Shown here piece by piece: positions 36,261 through 43,730 of a DNA stretch of 64,000 nt. Source of the DNA: Pseudomonas sp. GM79 (GTDB lineage Bacteria > Pseudomonadota > Gammaproteobacteria > Pseudomonadales > Pseudomonadaceae). The notes below the pieces were generated by a model. That model was not told the origin of the DNA. It ran no database searches and was given only the letters and a program-made list of their open reading frames with translations. The stretch covers positions 55,005 to 119,004 of the forward strand of contig NZ_AKJE01000004.1 of NCBI RefSeq assembly GCF_000282495.1, in the 5' to 3' direction. The first letter of the stretch is position 1. The number at the start of each line of letters is the position of its first letter. A program made the translations under genes and the position numbers.

Positions 36261-37523
36261 ATGCTCGCCCCCGTTCAAATCACTTCCGCCACTCGCCAGA
36301 ACCTCTGGCGGCTTACGTTCATCCGCACGTTGGTGCTGGCCGCTCAGGCCGGTTCTGTGGGGCTGGCCTACTGGTTCGACCTGTTGCCGTTGCCGTGGGT
36401 GCAACTGGCAATGACCCTGGGTTGCTCGATGTTGCTGTGCGCGTTCACGGCGGTTCGTCTGCGCACGTCGTGGCCGGTGACCGAGCTCGAATACGCCGTG
36501 CAACTGGCCTGCGACCTGTTTATCCACAGTGCCTTGCTGTACTTCTCCGGCGGCTCGACCAACCCGTTCGTCTCTTATTACCTGGTGCCACTGACCATCG
36601 CCGCCGTGACGCTGCCATGGCGCTATTCGGTGATTCTGTCGGGTATCGCCCTGGCGCTGTATACGTTGCTGCTGGCGCAGTTCTACCCGCTGGAAACGTT
36701 CCCGATCGCCCGGGAAAACCTGCAGATCTACGGCATGTGGCTGAGCTTTGCCCTGGCGGCGGCGGTGATCACGTTCTTCGCCGCCCGCATGGCCGAAGAG
36801 CTGCGTCGTCAGGAAGAATTGCGCGCCATTCGTCGCGAAGAAGGCCTGCGCGATCAGCAATTACTGGCCGTCGCGACCCAGGCGGCGGGTGCCGCCCATG
36901 AGCTGGGCACACCGCTGGCGACCATGAGCGTGCTGCTCAAGGAAATGCGCCAGGATCATCCAGACCCGCTGTTGCAGGACGATTTGAGCGTGCTGCAGGA
37001 TCAGGTCAAACTTTGCAAAGAGACCTTGCAGCAGTTGGTGCGGGCGGCGGAAGCCAATCGTCGCTTGGCGGTGGAGATGCAAGACGTCACCGACTGGCTC
37101 GACGAAGCCCTGAACCGTTGGCACCTGATGCGCCCGGAAGCCAGTTATCGCTTCCAGCGCCTGGGCCAGGGGACCGTGCCGCGCATGGCGCCGCCGCCGG
37201 ATTTGACTCAGGCGCTGCTGAATTTGCTGAACAACGCCGCCGATGCGTGCCCCGAAGGCTTGCAAGTGACGCTGGACTGGAATGCCGAGGACTTGACCAT
37301 CAGCATTCGCGACCATGGCGCCGGTGTGCCATTGGCTATTGCCGAGCAGATTGGCAAACCGTTTTTTACCACCAAGGGCAAAGGTTTCGGCCTGGGCCTG
37401 TTTTTGAGCAAGGCCAGCGTGACACGCGCCGGCGGCTCAGTGAAACTCTACAGTCATGAGGAAGGTGGCACGCTTACCGAGCTGCGCCTGCCCCGTGTCG
37501 CCCGAGGAGACGAACATGAGTGA
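36261..37523 (+). CDS. roxS: Redox-sensing histidine kinase RoxS (RegB/PrrB family)
   Basis: A 420-residue kinase with about six membrane segments in residues 15-180. Between helices lies GGSTNPFVSYYL (about residues 97-108), the RegB-type quinone-sensing motif. The H-box AAHELGTPLATM has its histidine near residue 213. ATP-binding boxes include NLLNNAADA, DHGAGVP and GKGFGLGLFL. It phosphorylates RoxR in response to the respiratory-chain redox state. AGGAG precedes the ATG. It overlaps roxR by eight bases. Confidence 0.93.
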   Translation: MLAPVQITSATRQNLWRLTFIRTLVLAAQAGSVGLAYWFDLLPLPWVQLAMTLGCSMLLCAFTAVRLRTSWPVTELEYAVQLACDLFIHSALLYFSGGSTNPFVSYYLVPLTIAAVTLPWRYSVILSGIALALYTLLLAQFYPLETFPIARENLQIYGMWLSFALAAAVITFFAARMAEELRRQEELRAIRREEGLRDQQLLAVATQAAGAAHELGTPLATMSVLLKEMRQDHPDPLLQDDLSVLQDQVKLCKETLQQLVRAAEANRRLAVEMQDVTDWLDEALNRWHLMRPEASYRFQRLGQGTVPRMAPPPDLTQALLNLLNNAADACPEGLQVTLDWNAEDLTISIRDHGAGVPLAIAEQIGKPFFTTKGKGFGLGLFLSKASVTRAGGSVKLYSHEEGGTLTELRLPRVARGDEHE

Positions 37524-38076
37524 CGAGATCCAAGTCGAAGGCGAAGAACTGCCGCATTTGCTGCTGGTAGACGACGACGCAACCTTCACCCGCGTGATGG
37601 CTCGCGCCATGGCTCGCCGTGGTTTTCGCGTGACTACCGCAGGGTCCGCCGAAGAAGGCCTGACCATCGCCCAGGCCGACATACCGGATTACGCCGCCCT
37701 GGATCTGAAAATGGACGGCGATTCGGGCTTGGTGTTGTTGCCCAAACTGCTGGAACTCGACCCGGAAATGCGCGTGGTGATCCTCACCGGTTACTCGAGC
37801 ATTGCCACCGCCGTCGAGGCGATCAAGCGTGGCGCCTGCAATTACTTGTGCAAACCGGCGGACGCCGATGACGTGCTGGCCGCGTTGCTCTCCGAGCACG
37901 CCGACCTCGACACCCTGGTGCCGGAAAACCCGATGTCTGTGGATCGCCTCCAGTGGGAGCACATCCAGCGCGTATTGACCGAGCACGAAGGCAACATCTC
38001 CGCTACCGCCCGCGCCTTGGGCATGCACCGCCGCACGCTGCAGCGCAAACTGCAGAAGCGTCCAGTCCGTCGCTGA
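37516..38076 (+). CDS. roxR: Response regulator RoxR (ActR/PrrA family)
   Basis: A 186-residue regulator. The receiver domain has VDDDATFTR, the phospho-acceptor Asp near residue 63 in ALDLKMDG, LTGYSS and the conserved Lys in YLCKPADADD. A short linker leads to a Fis-type helix-turn-helix (NISATARALGMHRRTLQRKL). In pseudomonads it controls terminal oxidases and cyanide tolerance. The start overlaps the roxS end and has GAGGAG upstream. Confidence 0.93.
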   Translation: MSDEIQVEGEELPHLLLVDDDATFTRVMARAMARRGFRVTTAGSAEEGLTIAQADIPDYAALDLKMDGDSGLVLLPKLLELDPEMRVVILTGYSSIATAVEAIKRGACNYLCKPADADDVLAALLSEHADLDTLVPENPMSVDRLQWEHIQRVLTEHEGNISATARALGMHRRTLQRKLQKRPVRR

Positions 38077-38117
38077 ACCGGCGCTGAACAATTGTTGTCA
38101 CACCTCGTTACAAGCCG

Positions 38118-38137
38118 GGCCGATCATTTATGATCGG
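38118..38137 (+). terminator. Hairpin behind roxR
   Basis: GCCGATCA-TTTA-TGATCGGC, followed after some bases by TTCTTTTC. A weak terminator is the likeliest reading, although an operator for the next gene is possible. Confidence 0.5.
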
Positions 38138-38172
38138 CTCGTGTGTGTTCTTTTCTTTATCGAGCCTTATCC

Positions 38173-39900
38173 ATGAATCAGAACGCTGAATATTGCGCGG
38201 TCAATGATGCTGTGCGCGGGCAGTTTTTTCGCAAAGTCTGGGCGATGACCACGCCTTACTGGCGCAGTGAAGAGAAGGGCAAGGCCTGGACGTTGTTGAT
38301 CGCGGTGATCGCGCTGTCATTGTTCAGCGTGGCGATTTCAGTGTGGCTCAACAGTTGGTACAAGGATTTCTATAACGCCCTGCAAAAGAAGGACGAAGCG
38401 GCCTTCTGGCATTTGATCCTGTATTTCTGCGGCATCGCGGCCGTGGCAATTCTCGCTGCGGTGTATCAGCTCTACCTGACCCAGATGCTGACCATTCGTT
38501 GGCGGGCCTGGCTCACCGAGAAACACTTCACCCGTTGGTTGAGCAACAAGAACTACTATCAGCTGGAGCAGGGCGGTTACACCGATAACCCGGACCAGCG
38601 CATTTCCGAAGACCTCAATAAATTCACCACCAACACCTTGCTCCTGGGCCTTGGTTTGATCCGCACCGTCGTCAGCCTGGTGTCGTTCTCGATTATTCTG
38701 TGGGGCGTCTCAGGCAGCATCGAAGTGTTTGGCTATACGATTCCCGGCTACATGTTCTGGTGTGCACTGGTTTACGCCATCGTCGGCAGCTGGCTCACGC
38801 ATTTGATCGGACGTCGCCTGATCGGCCTCAACAACAACCAGCAACGTTTCGAAGCCGATTTGCGTTTCTCCATGGTACGAGTCCGCGAGAATGCCGAAAG
38901 CATTGCGTTGTACAACGGAGAACCCAATGAGAACCGCCGTCTGAGCAGCCGCTTCAGCATGGTCTGGCACAACTTCTGGGACATCATGAAAGTGTCCAAG
39001 CGCCTGACCTTTTTCACTTCCGGTTATGGCCAGATCGCAATCATCTTCCCGTTCATGGTCGCTGCACCTCGTTACTTTGCCGGCAAGATCGAGCTGGGTG
39101 AGCTGATGCAAATCAACTCGGCGTTCGGCAACGTTCAGGAAAACTTCAGCTGGTTCATCAGTGCATACCAGGGCCTTGCCGAGTGGCGTGCCACTTGCGA
39201 TCGTCTATTGAGTTTCCATCAAGCCATGACCGATAACGAGCAGCGTGCGCCGGCCATCGATGTGCAGAATCAGGGCACAACGTTGAAGGTGCAAAACCTT
39301 GGCCTTGACCTCGCTGACGGTCGTCACCTGCTGACCAACGCCGACATGACGGTGGAGGAGGGTGAGCGCGTCATGCTCAGCGGTCGTTCCGGCAGCGGCA
39401 AATCAACGTTGCTGCGGGCGATGGGGCATCTTTGGCCGGCTGGCCACGGCAGCATCCGTCTGCCCACGGGGCGGTATCTGTTCCTGCCGCAAAAACCCTA
39501 TCTGCCGATTGGCACCCTGCGCGAGGTGCTGAGTTATCCACAGCCGGGCGACACCTACCCGCATGAGCGTTACGTCCACGTTCTGGAAACCTGCCGCTTG
39601 CCACACCTGATTACGCGTCTGGATGAAGCCAATCACTGGCAGCGCATGCTCTCGCCAGGCGAACAGCAACGGTTGGCCTTCGCCCGTGCGCTGCTGTATG
39701 CGCCGCAATGGCTGTACATGGACGAAGCCACTTCGGCGATGGACGAAGAGGATGAAGCGTCGCTGTATCAGGCATTGATTGATGAGTTGCCTGGACTGAG
39801 CATCGTCAGCGTTGGCCATCGCAGCAGCCTGAAGCGTTTCCATCCACGGCATGTGCGTATCGAGAGTGGCCATTTGGTGGATCAGGCCGTGACCGCCTGA
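38173..39900 (+). CDS. SbmA/YddA-like ABC transporter, fused permease and ATPase
   Basis: A 575-residue protein with an N-terminal six-helix ABC_membrane_2 domain (residues 30-330; LNSWYKDFYNAL, NPDQRISEDLNKFT) and a C-terminal ATPase (Walker A SGRSGSGKST, signature SPGEQQRLAFARAL, Walker B WLYMDEATSAMDEED). Half-transporters of this type are related to peroxisomal ABCD and SbmA/BacA proteins. Substrate unknown; peptide or vitamin-B12-like uptake has been proposed for relatives. The Shine-Dalgarno is weak. Confidence 0.85.
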   Translation: MNQNAEYCAVNDAVRGQFFRKVWAMTTPYWRSEEKGKAWTLLIAVIALSLFSVAISVWLNSWYKDFYNALQKKDEAAFWHLILYFCGIAAVAILAAVYQLYLTQMLTIRWRAWLTEKHFTRWLSNKNYYQLEQGGYTDNPDQRISEDLNKFTTNTLLLGLGLIRTVVSLVSFSIILWGVSGSIEVFGYTIPGYMFWCALVYAIVGSWLTHLIGRRLIGLNNNQQRFEADLRFSMVRVRENAESIALYNGEPNENRRLSSRFSMVWHNFWDIMKVSKRLTFFTSGYGQIAIIFPFMVAAPRYFAGKIELGELMQINSAFGNVQENFSWFISAYQGLAEWRATCDRLLSFHQAMTDNEQRAPAIDVQNQGTTLKVQNLGLDLADGRHLLTNADMTVEEGERVMLSGRSGSGKSTLLRAMGHLWPAGHGSIRLPTGRYLFLPQKPYLPIGTLREVLSYPQPGDTYPHERYVHVLETCRLPHLITRLDEANHWQRMLSPGEQQRLAFARALLYAPQWLYMDEATSAMDEEDEASLYQALIDELPGLSIVSVGHRSSLKRFHPRHVRIESGHLVDQAVTA

Positions 39901-39916
39901 ACACCGCAATCCCCTT

Positions 39917-40003
39917 GTGGGAGCGGGCTTGCTCGCGAAAGCGGTCTGACATCCAACATTGAGGTGTCTGACACACCGCCTTCGCGAGCAAGCCCGCTCC
40001 CAC
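39917..40003. repeat. REPIN, type A
   Basis: 87 nt, 41-base interior, both arms canonical. It separates the ABC gene from the GntR regulator gene. Confidence 0.9.
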
Positions 40004-40089
40004 AGGGGATAGTGGATGCCGACGGTGATCGTACAACCGCGTTGAGCTATGATGCGGATTCAGCCGCTTTTTCGAGAAAGACGTTCACC

Positions 40090-40839
40090 ATGGAAAACCC
40101 GATCGACGCACCTCGCCTCCCTCGCAAGCGCCGCAGCCTCGCTCAGGAACTGGTGACGGTGCTGTCCGAGCAGATCCGCGACGGTCACCTCAAGCGTGGC
40201 GACAAGTTGCCCACCGAGTCGGCGATCATGGATGCCCATGGCGTCAGTCGCACCGTGGTGCGCGAAGCGATTTCCCGTTTGCAGGCGGCGGGGCAAGTGG
40301 AAACCCGTCACGGCATCGGCACCTTCGTACTCGATACCCCGAGCCCGAGCGGTTTCCGTATTGATCCGGCCACTGTGGTGACCTTGCGCGATGTGTTGGC
40401 GATTCTGGAGTTGCGCATCAGCCTGGAAGTGGAATCCGCCGGCCTTGCCGCGCAACGTCGCACTCCTGAGCAGTTGGCGTTGATGCGAGCGGCGCTGGAT
40501 GCGCTGAATGAGAGCGTCTCCCACGCCAGCGATGCGGTGGCTTCGGACTTCCAGTTCCATCTGCAAATTGCCCTGGCCACCGGCAACCGCTACTTCACCG
40601 ACATCATGACCCACCTGGGCACCAGCATCATTCCACGCACGCGCCTGAACTCCGCGCGCCTGGCCCATGACGACCAACAGCACTACATGAGTCGTCTGAG
40701 TCGTGAGCACGAAGAGATTTATGACGCAATTGCCCGCCAGGATTCCGATGCGGCACGCGCGGCGATGCGTTTGCACCTGACGAATAGCCGCGAGCGGTTG
40801 CGCCAGGCGCATGAAGAGGCGCAGGCGCAACGGGGATAG
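40090..40839 (+). CDS. GntR-family (FadR/FCD) regulator, probable regulator of glucarate/galactarate genes
   Basis: A 249-residue regulator. The N-terminal winged helix (RDGHLKRGDKLPTESAIM, SRTVVREAISRLQAAG) is followed by an FCD effector domain (LEVESAGLAAQRR; DFQFHLQIALATGNRYF; YDAIARQDSDAARAAMRLHL) with histidines that usually bind a metal. It faces the catabolic operon at 42759, separated by a REPIN and the SOS-type module. Regulation of that operon is inferred from position and the palindrome at 42681. The frame upstream of the ATG at 40090 runs through the REPIN. Confidence 0.87.
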   Translation: MENPIDAPRLPRKRRSLAQELVTVLSEQIRDGHLKRGDKLPTESAIMDAHGVSRTVVREAISRLQAAGQVETRHGIGTFVLDTPSPSGFRIDPATVVTLRDVLAILELRISLEVESAGLAAQRRTPEQLALMRAALDALNESVSHASDAVASDFQFHLQIALATGNRYFTDIMTHLGTSIIPRTRLNSARLAHDDQQHYMSRLSREHEEIYDAIARQDSDAARAAMRLHLTNSRERLRQAHEEAQAQRG

Positions 40840-40877
40840 GTTTGCAGGTTAAGTGATTTGCTGCCTGATAGATCGCT

Positions 40878-40970
40878 TTCGCGAGCAAGCCCGCTCCCAC
40901 ACTTGATCCCGGTTGTTCACAAGAAATGCGTTCACCGAAGATCCAATGTGGGAGCGGGCTTGCTCGCGAA
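40878..40970. repeat. REPIN, type A, reversed arms
   Basis: 93 nt, canonical arms, 47-base interior. It lies just beyond the 3' end of the SOS-type module. Confidence 0.9.
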
Positions 40971-40997
40971 AGAGCCGGCGGCCATCTCGCAGTAGCT

Positions 40998-41189
40998 TCA
41001 GCCAGTCCTCAAAATCGAACGATCCACCCTCACTGCCAACCCGGCAGCCCCAGGTTTGGCATCGAAAACCGCATGCCCGCGTTCATCCACAACCGCCCGG
41101 GCAACCGGCACGCCCTTCGACAACAACTCCAACGGCGCACCTTTCAGCGACTGGCCAGAAGCCAGTTCCAGTTTCAATTTGATAGTCAT
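40998..41189 (-). CDS. Small 63-residue partner of the phospholipase-like protein
   Basis: MTIKLKLELASGQSLKGAPL begins a short protein that looks beta-rich (alternating hydrophobic strands; VPVARAVVDERGHAVFDA), somewhat like a minimal Ig-like or carboxypeptidase-regulatory-like fold. There is no signal peptide. The ATG at 41189 has a strong AAGGAG and lies 14 bases after the 41204 gene, so it is the second gene of the same operon. It might be an inhibitor, carrier or accessory of the upstream product; no family recognised. Confidence 0.7.
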   Translation of the reverse strand: MTIKLKLELASGQSLKGAPLELLSKGVPVARAVVDERGHAVFDAKPGAAGLAVRVDRSILRTG

Positions 41190-41203
41190 CAGTGATCTCC
41201 TTA

Positions 41204-42523
41204 TCAGGCATTGGCTGCTGAATTCAGCACGCCAGTTGGTTGGTAGTCCTTGAGCAGCAGATACGTGCTCCAGCCCCACCAGTCGTCCACGGTGGCGGTG
41301 TCGTTCAAGTTGTTGACGTCCTTGCGCCGCAATACCTTGTTGCCCTCGACCTTGAACAGTGGCGAGAAATTGCCGGCCGGGTTCAGAACCGCTTGCAGGT
41401 CGGGCAGCCTTTTCAACGCAGCAAAGCTGCCGGCCGATGGAGCAGTGCCACTGAGGTACGCCGCAAACACTTCATCCGCAGACACCTGAACCGCTTGATT
41501 CACCTGGGCGCGATTGGCGCTGTCGATTGCGTCGAAGTAGCGCTTGTCGCCGTAGGCGTGCCAGCGATCGCCGTTGCCATTGCTCACGTTGAGGCCGAAC
41601 TTGCTGTCTTCATCGTGCATGAAGCGGGTAATCAACGAGCCGAGATCACTGGGCGTGACCACTGCCGCCAACTGTTTGCGCGGTACTCGCAGGTGACCGG
41701 CGGAAAACAGGTCGGTCAGAGAGTGATCGGCAAAAGCGTTCATCGCATAGGCCAGCTCCAGCTGCTTCTCATCGCCGCTGTTATGGGCCGCGACTGCTTG
41801 TTGCAGGGCTGCTGTGTGCCCGGCGATATACGCCAGCAACGCCCATTCGCCAAAGTGGTCAGCATTGTTGGCGGCCAGTTTCAGATAACGCCCCAAAGGG
41901 AATAGCGCCGAAACGAAACTGCCGCCACCGGTGATCTTGTTCCACTCTTCCGACAACGTATCACCTAGGGCGTCATAAGCCTCATGAGGCTGTTTTCCGT
42001 CCCTGATCGCTTGATTGATGGCGGCGATTTCTTTCTGCATGACACCGAGGATCAACTTCGCCTCGGCGTTTGAGGCCGGCAGTACCGCCAGGGAGTTGAA
42101 GGCGTTGGTAAAGCGCTGGATTCGTTCGGCGGGTGTCGCGCCTTCGTTGATCGGTTGATCGGGAATTCCATAGAAATCCCCTCCCAGCGCGATGACCTGG
42201 CCATAGGTCAGCGCCAGCCCGTTGGGTAAATGCAGCTCTACCTGTGAGGCTGGAATAGCGGGGGCGTCCTTGATGAAGCGCAACAAGGTGCTGTCGCCAA
42301 TAGCGGTGTGTTCAGCCCCCTCGAACCTCAGTTGCGGCGCACCTTTCAGCGTTTTTTTCGGTGAGGTGGGTTGCTGGTTTTTGTGAGTGTGAGTGCTGCC
42401 CGCGAGCAGCTTCAAAGTTTCGCCATCGCCAGAAATGGCGATGCCGTGCTCGGTAAAAAGATCATCCAGATCGGCGATGATCTGTCGGGTGTTTTCCTTC
42501 GGTTGTGCGTGTAGACCTGACAT
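41204..42523 (-). CDS. Zinc phospholipase C / P1 nuclease-like protein under a LexA box
   Basis: A 439-residue protein without a signal peptide or membrane segment. Its central part carries H267-x3-D271-x5-H277 (FADHSLTDLFSAGH), exactly the spacing of three zinc ligands in bacterial zinc phospholipases C and P1 nuclease. Possible further ligands are H72 (EHTAIGD), D116 (GGDFYGI), H223, H236 and H322-x3-D326 (WHAYGD). I recall similar proteins annotated as phosphatidylcholine-specific phospholipase C in P. fluorescens. Ligand assignment is inference. The ATG has AAGGAG upstream and is preceded by a good promoter and a LexA box. It lies opposite in strand to the surrounding glucarate genes. Confidence 0.65.
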   Translation of the reverse strand: MSGLHAQPKENTRQIIADLDDLFTEHGIAISGDGETLKLLAGSTHTHKNQQPTSPKKTLKGAPQLRFEGAEHTAIGDSTLLRFIKDAPAIPASQVELHLPNGLALTYGQVIALGGDFYGIPDQPINEGATPAERIQRFTNAFNSLAVLPASNAEAKLILGVMQKEIAAINQAIRDGKQPHEAYDALGDTLSEEWNKITGGGSFVSALFPLGRYLKLAANNADHFGEWALLAYIAGHTAALQQAVAAHNSGDEKQLELAYAMNAFADHSLTDLFSAGHLRVPRKQLAAVVTPSDLGSLITRFMHDEDSKFGLNVSNGNGDRWHAYGDKRYFDAIDSANRAQVNQAVQVSADEVFAAYLSGTAPSAGSFAALKRLPDLQAVLNPAGNFSPLFKVEGNKVLRRKDVNNLNDTATVDDWWGWSTYLLLKDYQPTGVLNSAANA

Positions 42524-42563
42524 TTCTAGCTCCTTGATATGTCGTAGGTAGATTCAAATTTAA

Positions 42564-42579
42564 CTGTATGTATATACAG
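42564..42579 (-). promoter_or_regulatory. LexA (SOS) box
   Basis: CTGTATGTATATACAG fits CTGT-N8-ACAG and differs at one inner base from the fully symmetric CTGTATATATATACAG. It lies 41-56 bases before the start codon at 42523 and overlaps or directly follows the predicted transcription start, a standard repressor position. Confidence 0.85.
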
Positions 42580-42587
42580 TTATTTGG

Positions 42588-42615
42588 ATCATAGATTAGA
42601 AATTTCCTACGTCAA
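42588..42615 (-). promoter_or_regulatory. Sigma-70 promoter of the phospholipase-like gene
   Basis: On the minus strand TTGACG (42615-42610), 16-base spacer, TATGAT (42593-42588). Predicted start near 42581, adjacent to the LexA box. Confidence 0.7.
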
Positions 42616-42663
42616 GGAATTACTTTTTCCTACGCCAATTTTGCGGCTCGCGATGAAATGCAG

Positions 42664-42691
42664 TTGACGGTTGTATTTTAAGTTGTACGAT
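42664..42691 (+). promoter_or_regulatory. Sigma-70 promoter of the glucarate operon
   Basis: TTGACG (42664-42669), 16-base spacer, TACGAT (42686-42691), about 70 bases before kdgD. The -10 is overlapped by the palindrome below. Confidence 0.55.
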
Positions 42692-42702
42692 GACCTACAA
42701 CT
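42681..42702 (+). promoter_or_regulatory. Candidate operator for the GntR-family regulator
   Basis: AGTTGTA-N8-TACAACT, a perfect 7-bp inverted repeat covering the -10 and likely start site of the glucarate operon. TTGTA-type half-sites suit the FadR subfamily. The assignment to the 40090 regulator is inference. Confidence 0.5.
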
Positions 42703-42758
42703 TCGGCGAAGGCTGAACGGTTTTCTCACACAACGTTGCTACCCAGGGTGTTCGAATA

Positions 42759-43670
42759 ATGAATCCACAAGAACTGAAGTCCATCCTCTCTTCCGGCCTG
42801 CTGTCGTTCCCGGTCACCGACTTCAATGCTCAGGGCGATTTCCATCGCGCGGGCTACATCAAGCGTCTCGAATGGCTGGCCCCATACGGCGCCTCGGCAT
42901 TGTTCGCCGCGGGCGGCACCGGTGAGTTCTTCTCTCTGGCGGCCAGCGAATATTCGGAAATCATCAAGACTGCCGTCGACACTTGCGCTACCAGCGTGCC
43001 GATCCTTGCCGGCGTAGGCGGCGCCACCCGCCAGGCCATCGAATACGCACAGGAAGCCGAGCGTCTGGGCGCCAAAGGCTTGTTGCTGCTGCCGCACTAC
43101 CTGACCGAAGCCAGCCAGGACGGCGTTGCCGCCCACGTTGAAGCGGTGTGCAAATCGGTAAAAATCGGCGTGGTGGTTTACAACCGCAACGTCTGCCGCC
43201 TGACCGCGCCACTGCTGGAGCGCCTGGCCGAACGCTGCCCGAACCTGATCGGTTACAAGGATGGTCTGGGCGATATCGAGTTGATGGTGTCGATCCGTCG
43301 CCGCCTCGGCGATCGCTTCAGCTACCTGGGCGGTTTGCCGACCGCCGAAGTCTACGCCGCGGCCTACAAGGCGCTGGGCGTGCCGGTTTACTCCTCGGCG
43401 GTGTTCAACTTCATCCCGAAAACCGCGATGGATTTCTACCATGCGATCGCTCGCGAAGATCACGCCACCGTCGGCAAGATCATCGACGACTTCTTCCTGC
43501 CGTACCTGGACATCCGTAACCGCAAAGCTGGCTACGCGGTGAGCATCGTCAAGGCCGGGGCAAAAATTGCAGGCTATGACGCAGGTCCTGTGCGTGCGCC
43601 GCTGACCGATCTGACGGGCGAAGAGTACGAAATGCTCGCCGCGCTGATCGACAAGCAAGGTGCGCAATAA
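42759..43670 (+). CDS. kdgD: 5-dehydro-4-deoxyglucarate dehydratase
   Basis: A 303-residue enzyme of the dihydrodipicolinate synthase superfamily. It converts 5-keto-4-deoxyglucarate to 2,5-dioxopentanoate, CO2 and water. [11 protein letters not shown] matches the carboxylate-binding loop, and Lys167 in GYKDGLGD is the Schiff-base lysine. The partner Tyr is in VYNRN. It is the first gene of the catabolic operon, followed after 60 bases by the semialdehyde dehydrogenase gene. Confidence 0.94.
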   Translation: MNPQELKSILSSGLLSFPVTDFNAQGDFHRAGYIKRLEWLAPYGASALFAAGGTGEFFSLAASEYSEIIKTAVDTCATSVPILAGVGGATRQAIEYAQEAERLGAKGLLLLPHYLTEASQDGVAAHVEAVCKSVKIGVVVYNRNVCRLTAPLLERLAERCPNLIGYKDGLGDIELMVSIRRRLGDRFSYLGGLPTAEVYAAAYKALGVPVYSSAVFNFIPKTAMDFYHAIAREDHATVGKIIDDFFLPYLDIRNRKAGYAVSIVKAGAKIAGYDAGPVRAPLTDLTGEEYEMLAALIDKQGAQ

Positions 43671-43687
43671 CACTCGATAAAACCAAG

Positions 43688-43707
43688 GCCGCTGAGCAAT
43701 CAGCGGC
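43688..43707 (+). other. Intercistronic hairpin kdgD/dehydrogenase
   Basis: GCCGCTGA-GCAA-TCAGCGGC, 8-bp perfect stem. The following bases (TTCTTGCG) are not a true T tract, so partial termination or mRNA protection is likelier than full termination. Confidence 0.55.
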
Positions 43708-43730
43708 TTCTTGCGTGAGGAGATCTTCAA

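Noticed and set aside
42535..42660. Repeated CCTACG motifs around the LexA box as a phage or pyocin activator site
   Set aside because: Three short copies in mixed orientation without the spacing of a known activator box; likely chance in a small interval.
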